Source of the DNA: Clostridia bacterium
GTDB lineage: Bacteria > Bacillota > Clostridia > Christensenellales > CAG-138
Reading direction: 5' to 3'
Assembly (NCBI GenBank): GCA_017428025.1
Contig: JAFRRO010000002.1
Location: forward strand, 1-56,419
Length of the DNA: 56,419 nt
The notes under the pieces were generated by a model that saw only the letters and a program-made list of their open reading frames with translations, was not told where the DNA came from and ran no database searches. Every line of letters begins with the position of its first letter. The first letter of the stretch is position 1. This document shows positions 48,447 through 56,419 of the stretch, one piece after another. The position numbers and the translations under genes were made by a program.

Positions 48447-51047
48447 ATGAAGAAAAGACTGCTTGCGCTGCTGCTCTGTGTGCTGATGGTCGCCGTTATG
48501 CTGCCGGCCTATGCCGCCGCAGAGGACGAAGCGCCCGAAACGGATTTGCCGGAAACCGGCTTTGCGGAGGACGTCGAACCGGCAGAAGAAACGACGGAAC
48601 AGGCGGTCGCCGGAACCGGCAAGGAAGAACCGACGGACATGACGCCGCGGCAGGATATCATCTCCGGCGAAACGGTTTTGATCGGTACAAGCGTGTTTTC
48701 CATCGACAACGCCGGAGACCGGGTGTATAAGATGCTCTATGCGACTGCCACCGGCACCTACCGGATCTATTCCGTCGGCGACAGGGACACCTATGGCACC
48801 ATCTCGGTCGACGGAACGACCTATACAAACGACGACGGCGGCGAAAACCTCAATTTTATGCTGCAGGTTCATTTGACCTACGGTGAATTCTATTCGCTCG
48901 GCGTATGGTTCTTTGACAGCAGCGCAACCGGTTCCATCACGGTCGTTGTCGAGTTCGACAACACGCCGCTTGTCCTCGGCGACAATACGTATGTCATTGA
49001 AACCGGCGGAGAAGTCGCATGCCGTCCGTTCACCGCTCCGCAAAACGGAATCTATCTGTTTTATTCGACCGGAAGCGCGGATACCTTCGGTCAGATCGCC
49101 GATACGGAGTTGCATGAAATCGACTATAACGACGACGACGGCGCCGACTATAACTTCCTGCTCTCCTACAGCATGTATGAAGGACAAAAAGTCTTTGTAA
49201 CCGCAAGATTCTTTGATTCAAGCAAAACCGGCACGATCAATGTCGTCGTTGTCCTTGCAACCACGACCGAAACCCCGACGCCCCCGCCTACGCCGACGCC
49301 CACCCCGACGCCTGCGGTACCGGCGTTTCAAGGAACGGTCGAATGGAACAAGAGCGATCTGCAGTTCAAGGGAACGACGGCGTACACGATCTACGACGGC
49401 AGCGCCAAGACGCCGCGCTTTACCGTGAAGGACGAAAACGGCGGCACGGTCGATCCTTCCGATTACACCTACCGGTATCAGGAGAACACGCAGCCCGGCA
49501 CCGGTTATCTGTTTGTGACCTTCCGGAACCGGTACAGCGGCGAATACCGCGCAAGCTTCAAGATCTATCTGCCGGCTCCCCAAACGCTGGAGGTCCGGAA
49601 CATGCAGTCCAGCATCCGGCTCACATGGTCGCCGGTCGAAGGCGCGGCGGGCTACGTAATCTATCGCCGTGCGTGGAGCACCACGACCAACGGCTGGACG
49701 ACGTTCGCGCGGTGGAACAACACAACCTCGACGACCTATCTTGACGGCGTCGACGAAGCGCACAAGGTCTTTGCGGGCACGCGGTATCAGTACGGCGTCA
49801 AGGCGTACTTCGCGCGGCGCACCGATCCGGTCGCGGGAACGGCGATCGGCGGCAACATCAACGACAATTCCGGCAACTACAACCTCGGCATCGTCAGCCC
49901 GCTGAAAACGACGGTGCGCATCACCAGCCGCCGTCTTACCGAGCTGATCCCCGGCAGCAAGCAGCTGACCGTCAAGTGGGAGGCCTCCAAGAACTTCACC
50001 GGCTACGAGGTGCAGATCGCGACGGATTCGGCGTTTACGAAGAACGTCAAAACGTCCAAGGTCAGCAATGCCGATACCGTATCGACGGTGTTCAAGAGTC
50101 TGAACAACTCCACGACCTACTACGCGCGCGTGCGTTCGTACCATGTCTTTGAAGGCATGACCTACTACGGCGACTGGTCGAACGTGCTCTCGAACAGCCC
50201 CGGCTCGTCCTACGTCGCCACGCTGTCCGTGCGCCGCGCGCTGCTGATCGGCGAAACCGACTACGAGAGCGGCAATACGCTGAACGGCTGCGTCAACGAC
50301 ATCAACGCGCTCGGCGGCACGCTGGACGGTCTCCGGTACCGCTTCCGGACGACGAAGCTTTCGAACACCACCAAGGCGCAGGTGCTGAACGCGATCGCCT
50401 CGACCTTTGCGGACACGACCGACGACGACGTTTCGCTGTTCTTCTATTCCGGTCACGGTCTGAACTACATCGGCAGCAACGAAAGCACCTATCAGAAGTA
50501 TGAGGGTGCGCTCTGCATGGTCAACGGCGAATACATCACGTTCTCCGATCTGGCGGACGCGTTTGCGAACGTGAAGGGCAAGGTCATCTTCATCTTCAGC
50601 AGCTGCCACAGCGGCGCGTCGATCAGCAAATCGACCGAAGACGAGCTCGACGCGTTCAACGCTTCGGCGATCGCGGCGTTCTCCGCCCTCGACGAACAGA
50701 CGACAGCCGGAACCAGAATGGGCGAACTCCGGCAGAGCCGGTTCTACGTCATCACCGCCGCGTCCTATGCCGAAAGCGGCTGGGAGGGCAGGTTCGACGG
50801 CTCCGGCTATATCCAGGGTGCGCTTGCCGCGGCGGTCGTCAAGGGCATCGGCGGCAAGTACCCGAGCGGCAGCTATACCGGCTCCATGCCCGCCGACAGC
50901 AACAAGAATTCGCAGGTCACGCTCAAGGAGATATACACCTACGCGTACAACCTCTCGTACAAGTGGACGAACGTCTCCGGAACGAACTACACCCCGCAGC
51001 ACGTCCAGTACTACGGCACAGATACCGCCGTCCTGTTCCGCAGATAA
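48447..51047 (+). CDS. Secreted caspase-fold (C14) protease with beta-repeat and FN3 domains
   Basis: An 866-residue exported protein: signal peptide (1-23, AYA cleavage), acidic linker, two similar beta domains (about 70-170 and 172-270; each has a ...Y-NDD(D)G...NF-L... and FFDSS-TG-I-VVV block), a PTPTP linker (about 277-290), a beta domain (to about 375), two fibronectin type III domains (about 378-590), and a C-terminal caspase domain (about 596-866). The dyad is His670 (FYSGHG) and Cys720 (FSSCHSG). No membrane or sortase anchor is seen. The ATG at 48447 gives the clear signal peptide; the SD (AAAGGA) is rather far away. Substrate unknown. Confidence 0.9.
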   Translation: MKKRLLALLLCVLMVAVMLPAYAAAEDEAPETDLPETGFAEDVEPAEETTEQAVAGTGKEEPTDMTPRQDIISGETVLIGTSVFSIDNAGDRVYKMLYATATGTYRIYSVGDRDTYGTISVDGTTYTNDDGGENLNFMLQVHLTYGEFYSLGVWFFDSSATGSITVVVEFDNTPLVLGDNTYVIETGGEVACRPFTAPQNGIYLFYSTGSADTFGQIADTELHEIDYNDDDGADYNFLLSYSMYEGQKVFVTARFFDSSKTGTINVVVVLATTTETPTPPPTPTPTPTPAVPAFQGTVEWNKSDLQFKGTTAYTIYDGSAKTPRFTVKDENGGTVDPSDYTYRYQENTQPGTGYLFVTFRNRYSGEYRASFKIYLPAPQTLEVRNMQSSIRLTWSPVEGAAGYVIYRRAWSTTTNGWTTFARWNNTTSTTYLDGVDEAHKVFAGTRYQYGVKAYFARRTDPVAGTAIGGNINDNSGNYNLGIVSPLKTTVRITSRRLTELIPGSKQLTVKWEASKNFTGYEVQIATDSAFTKNVKTSKVSNADTVSTVFKSLNNSTTYYARVRSYHVFEGMTYYGDWSNVLSNSPGSSYVATLSVRRALLIGETDYESGNTLNGCVNDINALGGTLDGLRYRFRTTKLSNTTKAQVLNAIASTFADTTDDDVSLFFYSGHGLNYIGSNESTYQKYEGALCMVNGEYITFSDLADAFANVKGKVIFIFSSCHSGASISKSTEDELDAFNASAIAAFSALDEQTTAGTRMGELRQSRFYVITAASYAESGWEGRFDGSGYIQGALAAAVVKGIGGKYPSGSYTGSMPADSNKNSQVTLKEIYTYAYNLSYKWTNVSGTNYTPQHVQYYGTDTAVLFRR

Positions 51048-51056
51048 TGAATAGAC

Positions 51057-51099
51057 AAAGAGGGGCTTTTCGAAACAACCGTTTCGAAAAGCCTCTTTT
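51057..51099 (+). terminator. Strong terminator after the protease gene
   Basis: A long stem AAAGAGG-GGCTTTTCGAAAC with GTTTCGAAAAGCC-TCTTTT (one bulged G) and loop AACC, beginning ten bases after the stop at 51047. Confidence 0.9.
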
Positions 51100-51269
51100 C
51101 ATTGCGGCGAAATGCGCCTGTAAGGTTGTCTTGCCGTCCCTTTCCGTTCTGAGATCCTTCGGGCTTTGCCCTCAGGATGACAACGGAGGGGAGCGCGGTT
51201 CTTCCTTGCTTGTCATTCTGAGCCTTTGGCGAAGAATCTCTGAACACAAGCCGGAATGCCCCTCCGGGA
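51100..51269. repeat. Two interspersed palindromes (CTCAGGATGAC type)
   Basis: CCGTTCTGAGATCCTTCGG...CCTCAGGATGACAACGG (about 51145-51186), and GTCATTCTGAGCCTTTGGCG plus AAGAATCTCTGAAC (about 51212-51246). Related to 8697-8743. No gene is supported here. Confidence 0.65.
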
Positions 51270-51371
51270 CGCGATATGCTTTTGCACGATATACGGCTAA
51301 AGCCGCACGATATACTTGCTGCCGCAAGCACGATATGCCTGCGGCGCGACCTGCGGTTTCGCCGCGCGACG
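51270..51371. repeat. GATAT-spaced array of small palindromes
   Basis: Four GATAT copies at 51273, 51288, 51309 and 51332 alternate with short palindromes: GCTTTTGC, CGGCTAAAGCCG, CTTGCTGCCGCAAG, and GCCTGCGGC. It abuts the stop of the DUF1295 gene at 51372. Not coding. Confidence 0.6.
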
Positions 51372-52211
51372 TTACAGGATCCGCAGGGCGTGGGTTTCCG
51401 CCTTGTAGGCGTCGAAGCCCTCCTTGCGCGCCTGATGGCGATCCGCCATCGGAATGCTGATGAACCAGAACATCAGCGTATTGAGGATTGCGCCGAACAG
51501 CAGCTGCCAGACGCCTTTCAGCGCCGCGATCGACGCGAGCGCTACGCCCCACCACATCAGGATTTCGCCGAGATAGTTCGGATGCCGCGAGCGCTTCCAG
51601 AGCCCTTCGCGGATAAAGCCCGTTTTATGCGCCTTGCGGAAGCGGTGCAGCTGCCAATCCGACACGCCCTGCAGCACGGTCGCAGAAAGCGACAGCAGCA
51701 GCCCGAACAGGCACAGCGGGTTCCACGCCGCGCCGCGTTCGACGACGAGCACGGCGGGCAGCGTCACACAATAGACGACGAGCGTCGGGAACAGATGGAT
51801 GCCGAGGAAGTTCACGAGTGGGTACAGCGCGCCGGTGCGCTCATGAAGCATCGTATAGCGCCAGTCCTGATGATCGAGCCCGTGAAACGTGTACGCCCAG
51901 TTCGCGGTCAGCCGCACGCCCCAGATCGCAACGACCGCCAGAAGCGCCGCGCCGACCGGCGTCAGCCCGCAGTGGATCGCAAAGCCCGAAAGGATCACGA
52001 TCGGCTGCACGCTCCAGTACGGATCGTAGACCGAGGCGTTCTTCAAAAGCACGCTGAACACGAACACAAACGCCGTCGCCGCGACGTCCGCAAGCAGGAG
52101 CCTCTGCCAGAACGCGCCGGGCAGCACACGGTACAGCGTCACGCCGAGCACGATCGCCGCCGCATAGACGAGTGCGATCAAAAGAAATCCGATCCGTCTG
52201 TTTTCGCGCAT
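51372..52211 (-). CDS. DUF1295 family membrane protein (steroid 5-alpha-reductase/ICMT-like)
   Basis: A 279-residue polytopic membrane protein with about seven hydrophobic segments. The DUF1295 signature near the C-terminus is FIREGLWKRSRHPNYLGEILMWWGVAL (about 196-222), with the earlier SVYDPYWSVQP and DWRY...HERTGALYPLVNF. The group is related to isoprenylcysteine methyltransferases and 5-alpha-reductases; the substrate is not known. The start is ATG at 52211. It is monocistronic. Confidence 0.87.
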   Translation of the reverse strand: MRENRRIGFLLIALVYAAAIVLGVTLYRVLPGAFWQRLLLADVAATAFVFVFSVLLKNASVYDPYWSVQPIVILSGFAIHCGLTPVGAALLAVVAIWGVRLTANWAYTFHGLDHQDWRYTMLHERTGALYPLVNFLGIHLFPTLVVYCVTLPAVLVVERGAAWNPLCLFGLLLSLSATVLQGVSDWQLHRFRKAHKTGFIREGLWKRSRHPNYLGEILMWWGVALASIAALKGVWQLLFGAILNTLMFWFISIPMADRHQARKEGFDAYKAETHALRIL

Positions 52212-52291
52212 GTTTCGATCCCCCGATCCCCTGTTATCCGCGTCCCATCATAGCATTCGCGCGGCCTGCTGTCAATTGCGTCCTTTATGGG

Positions 52292-52320
52292 TTGCAAGCA
52301 TGCGGAAAGTTTGCTATACT
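52292..52320 (+). promoter_or_regulatory. Promoter of yitT-pepV-two-component operon
   Basis: TTGCAA (52292-52297), 17-bp spacer, TATACT (52315-52320). The ATG at 52350 follows GGGAGGG. Confidence 0.78.
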
Positions 52321-52349
52321 GATATTTGTAGAACTATGCGGGAGGGCCT

Positions 52350-53288
52350 ATGAAACCGATCAATTCGACAAACGAAAAAACGCCGCTGCGCGACAACAAG
52401 GTGCTGCGCGAGATCAAGGCGATCGTGCTGATGACGATCATGATCACGATCGAATCGCTGGCGGTACAGCTGCTGTACACGCCGGCAGGCGTGGTGACCG
52501 GCGGCGTCACCGGTATCGGCATGCTGATTTCGTATGCGACAAACGGCGCGTTTCCGAGCTGGCTGTTCGTCGTGATCGGCAACACGCCGCTGCTGATCCT
52601 TGCGTTCAAGTACCTGCACATCCGTTTCACCGTCTACACCCTGTATCTCACGGTGTTGTTCTCGGTCGAGCTGGCGATCTTCGGCGCGCTTCCGATGCCG
52701 GTGCTGTTCAACGTCGAGGAGCCGGCGTGGCGCGTCGTCAGCGTGATCTTCGGCGCCGTCACGATGGGCTTTTCAGGCGGCATGATCGTGCGGCTCGGCG
52801 GCAGCACGGGCGGCATGGACATCATCTCCCTGCTCTTGAACCGCAAGTATTCGATCTCGATGGGCACGATCTCGATGTCGCTGAACGTCGTGATCGCGGT
52901 CACGCTCGGCGTGGTGCGCGCGATCGGCGCGCATGATTTCCTTGCGGGCGTCGAAGGCGCGGCGCTTTCGATCATCGCCCTGTTCGTGATGAGCATCGCG
53001 TTCAACAACGTCATCCTGGGCATCAACCGTACCAAGACGCTGTTCATCATCTCCGACAAGTGGGAGGAGATCGCGCCGGAGGTTCTGAACCGCATGCATC
53101 GCGGCGTCACGTATATCCCGTGCCGCGGCGCGTATACCAATACCGAAAAGACGCTGGTCTATATCCTCACCAAGACGATCGAGCTTGCGGCGATCCGCCG
53201 CATCGTGCTCGAAAAGGATCCGAAAGCGATCATCTCCATCATCGATACGCGGGAGGTCATCGGCAAGGGCTTCTCCGCAGTCAACTGA
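52350..53288 (+). CDS. YitT family membrane protein
   Basis: A 312-residue protein with five or six membrane segments in the first 215 residues (YitT/DUF161: GVVTGGVTGIGMLISYATNG; FSGGMIVRLGGSTGGMDIISLLLNRK) and a cytoplasmic DUF2179 domain at the end (about 225-305, RGVTYIPCRGAYTNTEKTLVYILTKTIELAAIRRIV...FISIIDTREVIGKGF-like). The function of the family is unsettled. It is first in an operon with pepV-like, response regulator and kinase genes. Confidence 0.92.
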   Translation: MKPINSTNEKTPLRDNKVLREIKAIVLMTIMITIESLAVQLLYTPAGVVTGGVTGIGMLISYATNGAFPSWLFVVIGNTPLLILAFKYLHIRFTVYTLYLTVLFSVELAIFGALPMPVLFNVEEPAWRVVSVIFGAVTMGFSGGMIVRLGGSTGGMDIISLLLNRKYSISMGTISMSLNVVIAVTLGVVRAIGAHDFLAGVEGAALSIIALFVMSIAFNNVILGINRTKTLFIISDKWEEIAPEVLNRMHRGVTYIPCRGAYTNTEKTLVYILTKTIELAAIRRIVLEKDPKAIISIIDTREVIGKGFSAVN

Positions 53289-53308
53289 CAGAAAGGAAAG
53301 GTACAAAC

Positions 53309-54640
53309 ATGAAGAATTGGATCGAACAAACGCTGCCCGCGCAGATTGAGGACCTCAAAGCCCTCGTGCGCATCCCGTCCGTCTCCCGCGGCGATCCCGC
53401 GGAACCCGGCAAGCCGTTCGGCAAAACCGTGTATGAAGCGCTGCAGGCGGCGCTCGCGATCGCGCGGCGTCTCGGCCTCAAGGCGTGGGACACGGACGGC
53501 TACTGCGGTGTGGTCGAGTACGGCGAAGGCGAGGAGGTTCTCGGCATCCTGGCGCATCTGGACGTCGTTCCGGAGGGCGAAGGCTGGTCCGTGCCGCCGT
53601 ATTCCGCAACCGAAAAGGACGGCCGCATCATCGGCCGCGGCACGCTGGACGACAAGAGCCCGGCGCTCTCCGCGATCTATGCGCTCGCCGCCGCGAAGGA
53701 ATGCGGACTGAAGATGAAGCGCCGCGTGCGCGTCATCCTCGGCTGTGACGAGGAGATCGGCTCTCTGGGCGTCGAGCACTATCTCAAGGTCGAAGGTCAG
53801 CCGACGCTGGCGTTCACGCCAGACGCCGAATACCCGGTCGTCAATTCCGAAATGGGCATCATGCACACGACGTACGAGAAGCACTATCCGTCTCAGCTCA
53901 GGATCGACTGCGGCACCGCGGCGAACGTCATCCCGGGCGTGATCCGCGCCGAACTGCCGGTCAAAGCGGTTCCGGTGCATGCGCCGGCGGGCTATACCGT
54001 GACGTACGACGAAAACCGCATCACGGTCGAGGGCCGCGGCGGACACGCGTCGATGCCGGAGTTTGCGAAGAACGCGCTGCAGGCGCTGATGAAGATTCTG
54101 ACCGTGCAGCCGCTGCCGGATGCGGACAAGGAAACGGTCCGCGCGCTGTACGCGCTGTGGCAGTTTGACATGCACGGCGAGTCGCTCGGCATCGACGTCA
54201 CCGACGAATCGGGACGCATCACCTATCAGCCCGACGTCATCCGCTTCAACGAGAACGGCGTGCGCTTCATTGCCGACTGCCGCCATCCGTTCACCGCAAA
54301 GGCGGAAGACCTGCTGAAGACCTGGGACGCGGCGTACGGCAAAGCGGGCTTTGCACGCACCGATACGGTCATCAAGCCGGGACACTTCATTCCGGCGGAC
54401 AGCGAGCTGGTCTCGACGCTGATGAACATTTACAACGAGCTGAACCATTCGGATTCGAAACCGCTGTCGATGGGCGGCGGCACCTATGCGCGCGAGCTGG
54501 AGAATGCGGTCGCGTTCGGCATCGTGCGCGAGGGCGAGGAAAGCATGTGCCACATGCCGGACGAATCGATCTCGATTGAGGACATCCGCTTCAACACCAA
54601 CATCATGGCGGAAGCGATCAGACGGCTTGCCGCATACTGA
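53309..54640 (+). CDS. pepV: M20 family dipeptidase (PepV-like)
   Basis: A 443-residue zinc dipeptidase of the PepV/Sapep group. Metal and catalytic motifs are LAHLDVVPEGEGW (about 77-89), GRGTLDDKSP (about 110-119), GCDEEIG (about 145-151) and the final C-H-M-P-D-E segment (CHMPDESISIEDI). The large lid domain (about 170-370) is present. It cleaves dipeptides with broad range, often including those with D- or beta-amino acids. ATG at 53309 after GAAAGGAAAGG. The response regulator starts one base after its stop. Confidence 0.9.
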   Translation: MKNWIEQTLPAQIEDLKALVRIPSVSRGDPAEPGKPFGKTVYEALQAALAIARRLGLKAWDTDGYCGVVEYGEGEEVLGILAHLDVVPEGEGWSVPPYSATEKDGRIIGRGTLDDKSPALSAIYALAAAKECGLKMKRRVRVILGCDEEIGSLGVEHYLKVEGQPTLAFTPDAEYPVVNSEMGIMHTTYEKHYPSQLRIDCGTAANVIPGVIRAELPVKAVPVHAPAGYTVTYDENRITVEGRGGHASMPEFAKNALQALMKILTVQPLPDADKETVRALYALWQFDMHGESLGIDVTDESGRITYQPDVIRFNENGVRFIADCRHPFTAKAEDLLKTWDAAYGKAGFARTDTVIKPGHFIPADSELVSTLMNIYNELNHSDSKPLSMGGGTYARELENAVAFGIVREGEESMCHMPDESISIEDIRFNTNIMAEAIRRLAAY

Positions 54641-54641
54641 G

Positions 54642-55310
54642 ATGGCGCTCGTATACATTGTAGAAGACGATATCGACATCCGTGAGATGGAGACCTACGC
54701 ACTGAAAAGCGCAGGTCTCTCCGTCGACGCGTTTGCGGACAGCGAACGGTTCTTCGAGACGCTCGCCGTGCGGCTGCCGGACATGGTCCTGCTCGACATC
54801 ATGCTGCCCGGCAGGGACGGTCTCGAGGTGCTGAAGGAGCTGCGCGAAAGTCCTGCGACGCAGACGCTGCCGATCATGATGGTGACGGCCAAGACGAGCG
54901 AAGCCGACCGCGTCAAGGGACTGGACAGCGGCGCGGACGATTATCTCATCAAGCCGTTCGGCATCATGGAGCTGGTCTCGCGCTGCAAGGCGCTGCTGCG
55001 CCGCGCAAACCGTCTCATGCCCGTGCTGGCGTACGAGACGATCGAGATGGACGACGATCGGCACCGCGTGACCGCCGACGGCGTCGACGTGGAGCTGACG
55101 TTCAAGGAATACGCGCTGCTGAAATACCTGCTCGAAAACAGCGGCACCGCCGTCACGCGCGAACGGCTGATGGACGCCGTCTGGGGCTTTGCCTTTACCG
55201 GCGAGACGCGCACCGTCGATATGCACATCAAAACGCTTCGGAAAAAGCTCGGTCCGTCCGGCGCGCTGATCCTGACCGTGCGCAACGTCGGCTATCAGCT
55301 CGGGAGGTAG
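54642..55310 (+). CDS. PhoB-like response regulator
   Basis: A 222-residue OmpR-family regulator: receiver (about 1-118) with acidic pair VEDD, phospho-acceptor Asp in MVLLDIMLPGRDG, and Lys in DDYLIKPFG; winged-helix DNA-binding domain (about 128-220) with TFKEYALLKYLLENSG and TRTVDMHIKTLRKKL. It begins one base after the dipeptidase stop, with no strong ribosome binding site of its own, so it is probably coupled to that gene. The kinase gene starts three bases after its stop. Confidence 0.92.
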   Translation: MALVYIVEDDIDIREMETYALKSAGLSVDAFADSERFFETLAVRLPDMVLLDIMLPGRDGLEVLKELRESPATQTLPIMMVTAKTSEADRVKGLDSGADDYLIKPFGIMELVSRCKALLRRANRLMPVLAYETIEMDDDRHRVTADGVDVELTFKEYALLKYLLENSGTAVTRERLMDAVWGFAFTGETRTVDMHIKTLRKKLGPSGALILTVRNVGYQLGR

Positions 55311-55313
55311 CGC

Positions 55314-56291
55314 GTGAACGAAACGATCCTTGCGGGCATCCTGAATACGCTCGAAGACGGCGTCGCGGCGTTCGATCTGGACGGGCACACGCTCTGCTGC
55401 AACGCGGCGGCGTGCCGCCTGCTGCACATGGACGCGAAATCGCTCCGGCACGTGTTCGATCTGCCGACGCCGGTCCGCGCGTTTTTCGGCGGCGTCCGCA
55501 GCGGCGACAGCACGACGGTCGAGCTGTACGGACAGGCGGTGCGCCTGCTGTACCACGACATCACGGAAAACGGCCTGCGCGTCGGCGCCGTGCTGACGCT
55601 TGTCGACATCGGCGAACGGGACCGCGTGGAGCGCATCCGCCGCGAGTTCACCGCCAACGTCTCGCACGAGCTCAAAACGCCGCTGACCTCGATCTCCGGC
55701 TATGCCGAAATGATCGAAAACGGCATGGCGAAGGACGCGGACATCACCGCGTTCGCCGAACGCATCCGCCGCGAATCGAACCGCATGCTCGCGCTGGTGA
55801 GCGACATCATCACGCTTTCGGAGCTTGAGGAACGCGGCATTCGGGAACAGGAGGAAACGGTCGATCTCTACGCGCTCGTGCAGGAGAACATCGAAACGCT
55901 GAAGGGCGCCGCCATGGTGCGCGGCGTCACGGTGCAGCTTTCCGGCGAGCCGACCGAGGTCGAGGCAAGCCGCGTGCTGCTCAACGAGCTTGTTTACAAT
56001 CTTCTGGACAACGCGATCCGCTATAACCGTTCGAACGGCACCGTCTCCGTGCGCGTGCACAACCGCACGCTGACCGTGCGCGACACCGGCATCGGGATTC
56101 CGCGGGCGAACCGCGACCGCATCTTCGAGCGCTTCTACCGCGTGGACAAGAGCCGCAGTAAGGCGACCGGCGGCACGGGGCTCGGGCTTGCGATCGTCAA
56201 GCACATCTGCGAGCGCTACCACGCCTCGCTGAAGCTCGAAAGCGCCGAGGGCATCGGCACCGAGATCACGGTCGCGTTTCCGCGGGAATAG
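55314..56291 (+). CDS. Soluble PhoR-like histidine kinase
   Basis: A 325-residue kinase with no membrane segment. A PAS-like N-terminal domain (about 1-100, AFDLDGHTLCCNAAACRLL) leads to the phospho-acceptor block FTANVSHELKTPLTSISGYAEMIENG, then the ATP domain: ELVYNLLDNAIRYN (N), VRDTGIGIP (G1), FYRVDKSRSKATGGTGLGLAIVKHI (F, G2). PhoR-type kinases usually have membrane segments, so this one should sense a cytoplasmic cue. The start is GTG at 55314 after GGGAGGT. Confidence 0.92.
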   Translation: MNETILAGILNTLEDGVAAFDLDGHTLCCNAAACRLLHMDAKSLRHVFDLPTPVRAFFGGVRSGDSTTVELYGQAVRLLYHDITENGLRVGAVLTLVDIGERDRVERIRREFTANVSHELKTPLTSISGYAEMIENGMAKDADITAFAERIRRESNRMLALVSDIITLSELEERGIREQEETVDLYALVQENIETLKGAAMVRGVTVQLSGEPTEVEASRVLLNELVYNLLDNAIRYNRSNGTVSVRVHNRTLTVRDTGIGIPRANRDRIFERFYRVDKSRSKATGGTGLGLAIVKHICERYHASLKLESAEGIGTEITVAFPRE

Positions 56292-56298
56292 CGGGCGG

Positions 56299-56419
56299 GA
56301 CAACCCTCCCGTCAGCCTGACGGCTGCCACCCTCCCTTGCACAGGGAGGGCTTTTGGGTTACGCAGAAATAAACCCACGTTGCACAGGGAGGGCTTTTGG
56401 GTTACGCAGAAATAAACCC
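56299..56419. repeat. REP-like unit and 43-bp direct repeat at window end
   Basis: ACAACCCTCCCGTCAGCC...CTCCCTTGCACAGGGAGGG (56299-56350) is a REP-like palindrome. Its right part then repeats: 56337-56376 and 56380-56419 are identical 40-mers (TTGCACAGGGAGGGCTTTTG ... GCAGAAATAAACCC) separated by ACG. The window stops exactly at the end of the second copy, so an assembly break at a repeat is possible. Confidence 0.8.

Overview
The window looks like chromosome from a GC-rich, spore-forming anaerobe of the Clostridia (Bacillota). Support: a spoIIR-sleB-ypeB sporulation/germination operon, strong AGGAGG ribosome binding sites, sigma-A type promoters, lipoprotein signals, a Dlt-like envelope operon, YitT and PepV proteins, and an amino-acid fermentation operon (IorAB, Ptb, Buk). 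Genes are dense and mostly on the minus strand. I found no tRNA, rRNA, CRISPR array or prophage. Both ends of the window fall in short interspersed repeats, so it may be a complete contig broken at repeats.

Layout. 1-1800: repeat-rich flank and an AT-rich immunity-like gene (Imm26-like). 1815-5084: YgeW carbamoyltransferase, YgeY hydrolase and a YheO-type regulator (purine-derived ureido catabolism). 5284-8448: DUF1292 protein and a TldD/TldE pair. 8449-8998: IS3-family remnant. 8999-15610: DIP1984 protein, methyltransferase, then the operon iorA-iorB-buk-ptb-aminotransferase, which can convert amino acids to organic acids with ATP gain. 15700-18194: MFS transporter and divergent glycerophosphodiesterase. 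18234-20748: spoIIR-sleB-ypeB with a putative sigma-F promoter. 20850-21967: an unrecognised protein and an UlaG-like metallohydrolase. 22014-30780: one 8-gene operon (D-amino-acid transaminase, anchored Ig/transglutaminase protein, adenylation enzyme, carrier protein, MBOAT acyltransferase, SGNH-like protein, lipoprotein, NAGPA domain protein) that resembles a Dlt system with added parts. 31395-37709: rsmG-mnmG, YhaM-type exonuclease and a second TldD/TldE pair, all flanked by a nearly identical ~160-bp inverted repeat. 38222-42889: a two-component system, two exported proteins of unknown function, and matching phased direct-repeat operators. 43068-44332: membrane protein and a second AT-rich gene, a divergent pyrophosphatase-like ORF. 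44902-51047: ProS, GNAT, M15 carboxypeptidase and a secreted caspase-fold protease. 51372-56291: DUF1295 protein, then yitT-pepV-response regulator-histidine kinase.

The most unusual signal is that the two AT-rich genes (488-1585 and 43985-44332), unrelated in protein sequence and 42 kb apart on opposite strands, share the same frame. Upstream, both have a conserved block with a hairpin and then a promoter containing the same palindrome. Downstream, both have the same terminator and outer elements. They look like two payloads in one cassette. The other strong candidates are the 8-gene Dlt-like/transglutaminase operon and the two operator arrays of the 42236-42889 response regulator.

All calls are from reading the sequence. 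No database search was run, and family names rest on recognised motifs.
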